The notes beneath the pieces were generated by a model. That model did no database searches. It saw only the letters and a list, made by a program, of their open reading frames with translations, and was not told the DNA's origin. A program made the position numbers and the translations under genes. From NCBI GenBank assembly GCA_036873135.1, contig JAPTYO010000017.1:13516001-13580000 (forward strand): a stretch of DNA of 64,000 nucleotides, written 5' to 3'. The first letter of the stretch is position 1. Every line of letters begins with the position of its first letter. This document shows, piece after piece, positions 56,445 to 64,000 of this stretch. Origin of the DNA: Clarkia xantiana subsp. parviflora (Eukaryota; Streptophyta; Magnoliopsida; Myrtales; Onagraceae).

Positions 56445-57560
56445 ATGCCTTCTACTCGATCGATGGCGGCTGGCAAGAACAGAAGGGGACAATCCGGTGG
56501 TTCCCGTCACCCTGCTGCAACGAACCTGAATTCAGTACCAGAACAAGGAGAAAACTAGAACCATCCCCCGGCTGAGCTCTCCCAGACAGGGGGGCACAAC
56601 GGATCGCATCCCGAAGATGTTGCCCCTCAACACCAGGATAACAGGGGGCAGGAGGCTCCCCCGGCTGCAGATTTAACGAGGGCCGTGGCAGAGGCCATGC
56701 CCATGTTTCTGGCAGCTGTAGAGGCTCTCTTGGACCGAAGAGAGGCTGCGAGGAGGCAGGAGGAGATGCCCCCACTGGAAGAAGCAACCCTACCAACAGA
56801 GGGTCAGAACGTGCAGGAAGTCCCGCCCCAAGCCCAGGATGGAGGTAAGGTAACCGGTCAGCCGGAGAGGTTCGTGGTTGATGGACCAGGACCAGTACAG
56901 CACAGGACCATTCCTCTGATTGGTCCCATCACTCCTGACCAGGTGGTAAAGATCGTGAACATCTGTATGGGAGAACAGAAGCCGCTGGTGTCGGAACTGA
57001 GGGATCGATCCACTCATCCCTTCGTTCCCCGACTAATAGACACCCTCGCCCCGCCTGGGCTGGGTATCCCCGAGATCAAGGAATATGATGGCGAAGGAGA
57101 TCCAGTCCGTCATGTCCAGAAGCATCTTATGGCATGTCTGGGTAGAGCCCCGACAGAGGATATCGTGTGTACACTGTTCCCAAACACACTCGGAGAAAGA
57201 GCCCTGACCTGGTTCTTTAGTCTGCCCCCAGGTTGCATCACCTGGTTGGCGGACATGCACGACCGTTTCATTCGGCAATACCAGGGTCGCCGACGTTTGT
57301 TGAAGAGTGTGAGGTCCCTAACCCAGGTGGTACAGAGGCCCGACGAATCGCTGGCGCATTACTACCAGCGGTACACGGCCAGTGTGGCAGAGATAGACGA
57401 GGAGATCTCGGAGGGCGAAACAATTCGTACCTTCATTCGGAACCTGACGGCCCCCTATGGTTCCGACCTGATGCACAGCGTAGCTGAGAAGGCTGTGTGG
57501 AATATGGAGGCTTTGCAGAAGAGGGTGAAGCGGCAGATTAGAGCCCCCAAAGTCGAATAA
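56445..57560 (+). pseudogene. Gag of D (stop and deletion)
   Basis: Start ATG 56445 as in C. A TAG at 56556-56558 replaces the CAG of C. The frame then stays open through the capsid domain (FPNTLGERALTWFFSLP) until a deletion of a few tens of bases near 57539 shifts it, ending at 57560. Confidence 0.87.
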
Positions 57561-58907
57561 AGGGAAGCAGTCAAGCAAGCCTTTCGATGATCGTAAGTCA
57601 AAAGGCAAACCCGAGGGCAGTCGGGACCGAGGTCGCTCTGGTCGGAAGGATGATAGGCGTCCTCCAAAAAAGGATAAGCGGGAAGATCTCGACATTCCTC
57701 TCAACTGTTCCATGGCGGAAGTACTGACAGTTATGGAACGGCAAGGTATCTCCAGGTACCCCCCGAAGAAAGATGGAGAATTCCTGGGGTCCCGCACAGA
57801 TCGCTATTGTCGGTTTCACCGCGCAAATGGCCACGACACCAATCACTGTCGGGAGCTGAAGAAGGAGATTGAAAAGCTAATCCAGAAGGGAAAGCTGAAG
57901 GAGTTCGTTGGAGACAAACGATGCAGGTCCCGCTCTCGGACCCGATCGCGGTCCCGTTCCCGATCCCGCGATCGGTCCCCAAAGAAGAAGAGAACCGATC
58001 CAGAGTCATCCGGTGTTCGCAAAGAAAGACGAATCATCAACGTGATTCATGGAGGATTTGCTGCTGGAGGTGATACCTCATCCGCCCGAGAGGTTTACGC
58101 CTCTAGAATCCCTACGGCGGTGGTGCTGGGTAAGAGGTCTCGATCTTGGACCCTGAAAGAAGAGATGGTAATCTCCTTCTCGTCTGAAGACCTCATAGGA
58201 GTGGAGACTCCGCACGACGATGCCCTGGTGGTAACCCTGGACGTAGATGGGTTTGAGATGAAGAGAATCCTAATCGATGGAGGGAGCTCCTCCGACATTC
58301 TATTCATGGACGCGCTGGAAGCCATGGGGAAGACGAAGAAGGATCTTAAGGAGGCAAACTTCCCGATGGTCGGGTTCTCTGGCTCAACTTCCTACCCGCT
58401 GGGAGTAATCACCTTACCAGTGGAGTTTGGTAGCGGGTGGAAGTCAGAAAGGAGGAACGTGGAATTTGTCGTGGTTGACTCTGCGGGGACCTACAACGCG
58501 ATTATCGGGAGAACCACCATCAATCCCCTGATGGCGGTTGCTTCGACTGTACACAAGAAGATGAAGTTCCCGACCGACCAAGGAGTCGGGGAGGTCAAAG
58601 GTGACCAGGTGGCTTCTCGAAAATGCTATGTCAATGCCACCCGGAGGAGGAGGCGGGAGGCTATGACTGTCCTCCAGACAGACACAGATCCTAGAGAAGA
58701 GTTTGGGCGTCCCGCCCCCGTAGAAGATCTGAAAGAAGTCGAGATCGACGGACCCCAGAGGAAGGTGAAAATCGGGTCTGCTCTAACTGAGGAGACAGCC
58801 CAAAAACTGGTCGAATTGCTGAAAGAGTTCAAAGAGCTGTTTGCCTGGTCCCCCAGCGATATGCCGGGAATCAGCCCCGACGTGATCGTGCACGAGCTGA
58901 GGATCAC
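57561..58907 (+). pseudogene. Gag tail, zinc knuckle and protease of D
   Basis: The frame from about 57712 holds the knuckle (CRFHRANGHDTNHC), an Arg-Ser repeat stretch near 57925-57985, and protease with LIDGGSSSDI near 58270. It ends where the RT deletion joins (about 58900). Protease itself looks intact. Confidence 0.88.
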
Positions 58908-60521
58908 GTGCACAACCTCACCATGGCGTTTGAGCGGATGAGGCTCCATCAAGTCCGTTTGAACCCGACAAAATGCGCCTTCGGAGTCCACTCAAGGAAG
59001 TTTTTGGGCTTCATGGTGAGCCAAAGAGGAATTGAAGTGAACCCAGAGAAGCTGAGGGCAATCGAGGAGATGCAGTCTCCGATAAACCATCGGGAGGTGC
59101 AAGTATTGAATGGCCGACTAGCCGCAATGAACCGCTTCTTGTCCAAAGCCAGCGACCGATCAATGCCATTTTTTGAAGTCTTGAGGGCCAACAAAAAATT
59201 CGAATGGACCGCCAAATGTGAAGAAGCGTTCCAAGCACTCAAGCAGCATCTTCGCACACTCCCGCCGCTGGCGAAACCGGTTCCACGCGAGCCGCTCTTC
59301 CTTTATTTGGCTATTTCTGAATTTGCCATTAGCTCTGTGTTAGTAAAGGTTGTCGAGGGTAATCAAGTCCCCGTCTATTATGTAAGCAAGGCATTTGCCA
59401 AATCTGAATTGAACTATCCCGCCGTTGAGAAGTACCTCTTTGCGTTGATAATTACTGCTCGGAAGCTAAGGCCATATTTCCACGCACACGAGATCACTGT
59501 ACTAACGAACCAGCCTTTAAAGCATTTTTTGAACCGACCGGATGCGTCGGGGAGATTGGTGAAATGGGCAGTAGAGCTCAGTGAGTTTCGAATACACTTT
59601 GCTCCAAGAACGGCCATCAAGGGCCAGGCATTGGCGGACTTTATAGCAGAATCTACAGCCCCTGATCTAGAAGAAACGGGCCCTGTAGAGGGGGCAACCA
59701 TAGAGGTCCCGACAGAAGAACAACCAGAGAGGGCAGAGCAATCAGAACAGCCAAACAAGGAAAATACCTGGGAGATGTACACGGATGGCTCCGCGAGTTC
59801 AGACGGATCAGGAGCGGGCTTTTTATTGATACCACCGGGTGAAGGTGAACCGCTCCGATATGCTTTGGCTTTAACATTCAAGGCCACAAACAACGAAGCG
59901 GAGTACGAAGCTCTTATCACGGGCCTAAAAATCGCTAAAGGCACTGGAATCGATCACTTGAGAGTGAAGTGCGACGCAGCGTTAATCGTGAACCAGGTTC
60001 AAGGGAGATACGAAGCAAGGAGTCCAATAATGAAAAAGTATCTGCGGGAGGTACAAGCCCTGAAAGAGAGCTTCAAAAGCTTCGATATCGAGGCTATTCC
60101 CAGGGAGGAGAACGTAGAGGCAGACGCCTTGAGCAAATTTGCCTTGGGGGCACCCTTAGAAGAAAATCGGTAGGTGCACTTCCTGGAGAAGGTGATCTTG
60201 TCAAACATCGACCCCACGCAGGTGTGCACCGTTGAAGCAAAATCGGAGGAGGAGCCCACTTGGATGACCCCGATAGTCGCGTATCTGACTACGGGGGCAG
60301 TCCCCGAGGATAAGGTAGCAGCAGACAGGATGTGTCGGATCGCGTCTAATTATGTGATGCTGGACAATCAGCTGTACAAGAAAGGCTGGTTCTCGACTCC
60401 GTACCTGAAGTGTGTAGCAGAACCCGACACCAATCCAATCCTGAAGGAAATGCATGAGGGGGTCGCGGCTTGTCACGAAGGGGCCCGATCCATTTTGAGG
60501 AAGGTGTTGAACTTAGGCTAA
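58908..60521 (+). pseudogene. RT remnant, RNase H and archaeal-type RNase H of D
   Basis: Relative to C, 517 bp are missing, from the region of C 29091 to 29607, including the YVDD box. The frame begins at the thumb end of RT (RMRLHQVRLNPTKCAFG). The Ty3-type RNase H lacks clear acidic residues. The second RNase H has YTDGSASSDGSG, EAEYEAL, CDAALIVNQ and EADALS. Stops are TAG at 60171 and TAA at 60519, both transversions relative to C. The element cannot make RT. Confidence 0.9.
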
Positions 60522-61496
60522 TATTGGCCCACGATGAACAAAGAAGCAACGGCGTTGGTCCGATCATGCGACGCGTGCCAGAGGTACGCCCCGAGTATCG
60601 TGGCTCCGGCTGCTAACCTGACATCCATCAAGAGCGCTTGGCCCTTTGCACAGTGGGGCATCGACTTGGTGGGACCTCTTCCACAAGCACAAGGACAGTG
60701 TAAGTATTTACTTGTAGCTATCGATTATTTTTCGAAATGGATAGAGGCGAAGGCATTGGCCAGAACAACGGGGAACCAAATCGTCAAGTTCCTCCAAACC
60801 CACATCGTGTCCAGATACGGGATTCCTAAGGTGGTGATCAGCGACAACGGCCCACCGTTTAACGGCTCTCGGGTGAGGGAGTATCTGGAAGAACTGAACG
60901 TTGAGCATCGGACCGCCTCCGTACGCCATGCTCAGACTAATGGTCAGGTGGAGTCAGCCAACAAAATCGTGATGGATGGCCTGAAGAAGAGGGTCTATGC
61001 CTTGAAGGGCAAATGGCTGAACGAACTAGAAAACGTACTTTGGGCTGTTAGAACGACACCCAAACGATCAACAGGGGAGACTCCGTTTGGCCTTGTTTAT
61101 GGCACGGAAGCTGTCGCTCCTGTGGAGGTAGCTGTGGCATCCCATCGGACGAGATATTATGAGCCCCTGACGAATGACGAAATGAGACGCCTGGACTTGG
61201 ACCTACTCGAAGAGAAAAGGCGGGAAGCCGACGAAGTCCAAGCACGAATGCGCTTAGCGACGGCCAGGTACTATAATCGGCGAGTGAAGTCCCGACAGTT
61301 CTTTGTCGGGGAGCTGGTTTGGCGTCGCAACGAGTTCACCCTTTTGGATCGAATCAACAAGATGTCACCAAAATGGGAAGGACCTTATAAGGTCGTGGGG
61401 ATGCCAGCTCCGAACGCATACAAGTTGGAAGACCTCGATGGCAGAACGTTAAAGCATTCTTTCAGTGGCGAACACTTGAAGAAACACCATGCTTGA
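60522..61496 (+). pseudogene. Integrase of D
   Basis: In the same frame as the preceding part, after the TAA. The second half of the zinc region (CDACQRYA), D (GIDLVGP), D (ISDNGPPF) and E (GQVESANK) are all present and uninterrupted. The C-terminal tail ends GEHLKKHHA. The start of the zinc region lies before the stop, so no complete integrase could be made without it. Confidence 0.88.
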
Positions 61497-62340
61497 AGAA
61501 AGTCGCCTTAAGTGGTGCACGATTAAAGTCGCCTTAAGTGGTGCACGATTAAAGTCGCCTTAAGTGGTGCCCGATTAAAGTCGCCTTAAGTGGTGCACGA
61601 TTAAAGTCGCCTTAAGTGGTGCACGATTAAAGTCGCCTTAAGTGGTGCCCGATTAAAGTCGCCTTAAGTGGTGCCCGATAAAGTCGCCTTAGGTGGTACC
61701 CGATGTAAAATCGCCTTAAGTGGTGTATGCTATTTATCGTTTAAATTCGATGTAAACCTATCTTATGCCAATGAATAAAGAGGTTACTTCCAAACAAGAG
61801 TTGTCCTTAGATTTATGCTAAGTGTAAAAGTCGCCTTCAGTGGTGCACGATGAAAGTCGCCTTCGGTGGTGCACGACGAAAGTCGCCTTCAGTGGTGCAC
61901 GATGAAAGTCGCCTTCAGTGGTGCACGATGAAAGTCGCCTTCAGTGGTGCACGATGAAAGTCGCCTTCAGTGGTGCACGATGAAAGTCGCCTTCAGTGGT
62001 GCACGATGAAAGTCGCCTTCAGTGGTGCACGATGAAAGTCGCCTTCAGTGGTGCACGATGAAAGTCGCCTTCAGTGGTGCACGATTCTTAGATTTACTCT
62101 AAGTAATATAAAGACGCCTTAAGTGGTGCGCAGTACTTAGATTTATTCTAAGTATCCGAAAGTCGTCTTAAGTGATGCACTCGATGTTAAGTCGCCTTAA
62201 GTGGTGCGAGTTATTAAATCGTCGGGAAGGACGTACGAAAATTTCTTAAGTGTCGAGGTTTCGACAGCTAGGAACTAAGTCGTCTTAAGTGATGCATTCG
62301 ATGGTAAGTCGCCTTAAGTGGTGCAAGTTATTAAATCGTC
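61497..62340. repeat. 26-bp tandem array of D
   Basis: Block 1 (61501 to about 61725): eight or nine units built on AGTCGCCTTAAGTGGTGCAC. Block 2 (61829-62085): about ten units where TTAAG is TTCAG, nearly identical to each other. Degenerate units follow. An AT-rich spacer at 61725-61825 separates the blocks, as in C. Confidence 0.93.
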
Positions 62341-62487
62341 GGGAAGGACGTATGAGAATCAAAGAAGTCACTCGGAGAAGTGCAACAAAAGATCGGAATA
62401 AAAGAAGTCTGATATTGATAAAGGGCTCAAATGCCCGACAATGACGCAAGAGAAGAGGATAGAAGGACTCTAAAAAGATAAAAGCAT

Positions 62488-64000
62488 TCAAGCTTGGTCC
62501 TTGTCAGCAGCATCGGCAGCAGCTGGGTCCGCGGAGTTGGCAGCAGAGGGGTCCACAGGGTTGACTTCGGGAGGATTGGCTATCGGGGCGTCCGCACTTG
62601 GAAGCTCAGAAGCGTCTTCGACAATTACGGGGGTACTCCCCCCATCACTCTCCTCGGAAAGAGCAAAATACTTCTTCGCAAAAGGAGCGAGGGAAGGAGA
62701 CTTGTCGAAATTGATGGCGTCCCCGTACTCCAGGTGGAGCTCCTCAACGGCGTTGAAGAGAGTGTTCTCCACCTCTGCGCCAAAGAACTTCATGGCATCA
62801 GCTTGGAAGCCCTCCGACCTCCGATAGTCCTCCCGACCCTTGGCTTCCGCTTCGGCCAGCCGTGCCGGGAACCCCGCGATCAGCTCCTCCCGAGCCTTCT
62901 TCTCGAGGACCAGCTGGTCCTCGGCGGCCTTCTTCTCCTGGGTCAGCCGATCCACGACTGCCCCCCGCTCTTGCCGCTCTTGCCTCAAGAGCCCCTCGAA
63001 GTCCGCGATCTGCTGCTGAAAACCCCGAATCTTCTCATTGAGGACAGCCAGCTCTTTGGCCAGCTTCCCCCGCGAAGACTGGGAGGCCTTGAGATCCGCC
63101 TGAAGCTGCTCGCGGACTCCTCGGTCCCGCTCCCGGGCCTCATCGTAGGCAATGACATACCCGATGAGGCGGTTGTAATCCCCAAGCTCCTACAATCAAA
63201 AGGAAAAATGTTAGAAGGACAAAAGACCCGATTTATCAATCAACAAGAAAGAAGCGAAGTCTCACCTCGATGCGGCGCACAGCCATGTCTCTGACGTCCC
63301 GCTGCATATGCGTCCGATTGAGGAAAATCGGGTGTCGCATGGAAGGCAGGATAGAACCCGCCAGCAGATGCAGGGCCAGTTCTTGGTCCTGTTCCCCTTG
63401 GGTAAGCGGGACCCCCTGGAGCGTCTGGATAGGGGCCCAGGGGGCATCCGCCTGTGAAGAGTGGAAGGGCCTGTAGAAGTCCCCATCGAGAGCAAGGGGA
63501 GAGATAGGACGAGGAAGAGAAGGGCACGTCTCCGCCTCGGCCCGAACAGGGGAGGGAGAGAAGTCGTGGATGGGCGAGAGCTCCCGGTGCTGCAGAGAAG
63601 ACGAGGGAGGCGGCCCCTGAGGGGTTGGTTTCAAAGGGGATTGCCCCGCCTTCCGACGCTGCTGAGGGGTGTCAACCCCGCCGGTCTCCTCGGAGGAGTC
63701 CAGAGTCTCCACCTGGCGAAACTGTTCACCAGATGGTGCCTTCTCTCCAGCTGAGGGAGGCACCCCCGCTGAAGGCGATGCATCTGTGGAAGCTGCAGCA
63801 CCCGAGGAAGCTCCCGAGCGACCTGCACCTGGAGGATGAAGAGCTTCAGATAGGTAGTCAGGAAGTTCATCGGGATTCTTACACCAAATGATACGTCGGG
63901 AGACGTATTGATCCTTCCCGCGGTAGTGATAGTAGCCTGCCTTTAAGACTCGGGGAGTTTCGCCTCGAAGGATCCTTTTGACATCAGCAATACGGCCTTT
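62488..64000 (-). CDS. Antisense spliced gene of D (5' end outside window)
   Basis: The stop is at 62488 (ending ADKDQA). The last exon up to about 63189 is mostly a charged coiled coil (RLTQEKKAAEDQLVLEKK), then an acidic Ala/Pro-rich end. An intron at 63190-63265 (GTGAGA...TTGTAG) matches one in C. The next exon is Pro/Ser-rich and continues into the basic part near the window edge. There is one apparent frame change near 62985. No MITE here, unlike C. Confidence 0.7.

Larger units (their letters stand above)
55711..64000 (+). mobile_element. Tat-type gypsy element D (runs off the window)
   Basis: Same subfamily as C but a distinct copy: 5' LTR, altered primer-binding site, gag, pro, RT core deleted, RNase H, aRNase H, integrase, 26-bp array, antisense gene. 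The 3' end is outside the window. Confidence 0.92.

Noticed and set aside
1..64000. tRNA or rRNA genes
   Set aside because: No cloverleaf or rRNA-like block noticed; the only tRNA-like matches are primer-binding sites.

Overview
The window looks like a gene-poor, heterochromatic stretch of a flowering-plant nuclear genome. Everything I can read is transposable-element DNA: Ty3/gypsy elements of the Tat type (aspartate protease with a DGG active site, second RNase H domain, antisense ORF and tandem repeats before the 3' LTR), Ty1/copia elements, and two Mutator-like MITEs. I see no single-copy host gene, tRNA or rRNA. Short names K, A, E, B, C, H, G, F, J and D are my own labels for the elements, in window order.

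Layout. K (1-6365) is a partial copy of the same family as A. A (7222-17774) is a complete LTR element with 5-bp target duplications (GGGAT). It encodes Gag, then a protease fused to a second, divergent Gag module, and has no reverse transcriptase or integrase. It also carries an intron-containing gene on the opposite strand. E (17780-22454 and 40709 to about 42700) is an old, decayed copia element on the plus strand. It is split by B (22455-40703), a minus-strand copia element with 206-bp LTRs, unusual TA...TA termini and GATTC duplications. B is split by C (24837-37383, CAAGG duplications), a Tat element with three LTRs and a mosaic interior. C is in turn interrupted by a 532-bp Mutator-like MITE (34267-34798) with a 9-bp duplication. 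This is a four-layer nest.

To the right, H (42836-44579) is a 1.7-kb LTR with its tRNA-Arg-type primer-binding site. It is joined directly to the antisense gene and 3' LTR of another Tat element, G (44580-48901). G abuts F (48902-52992), a minus-strand copia relative of E. Then comes J, a 3' remnant of a Tat element: a 173-bp tandem array with a fold-back MITE, a small antisense ORF and a broken LTR. Finally D (55711 to the window end) is a relative of C that has lost its RT core.

How the parts relate. A, K and perhaps G are non-autonomous: they keep Gag-Pro and/or the antisense gene but no pol, so they would need RT and integrase from a C/D-like partner. C and D show the full gag-pro-RT-RNaseH-aRNaseH-integrase order but are broken by stop codons, frameshifts or deletion. 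The most interesting material is (1) the Gag-Pro-Gag' arrangement, (2) the spliced antisense gene kept in at least four elements with intron positions shared between A/K and G, (3) chimeric joins lying exactly at primer-binding sites, and (4) the run of family-specific tandem repeats.
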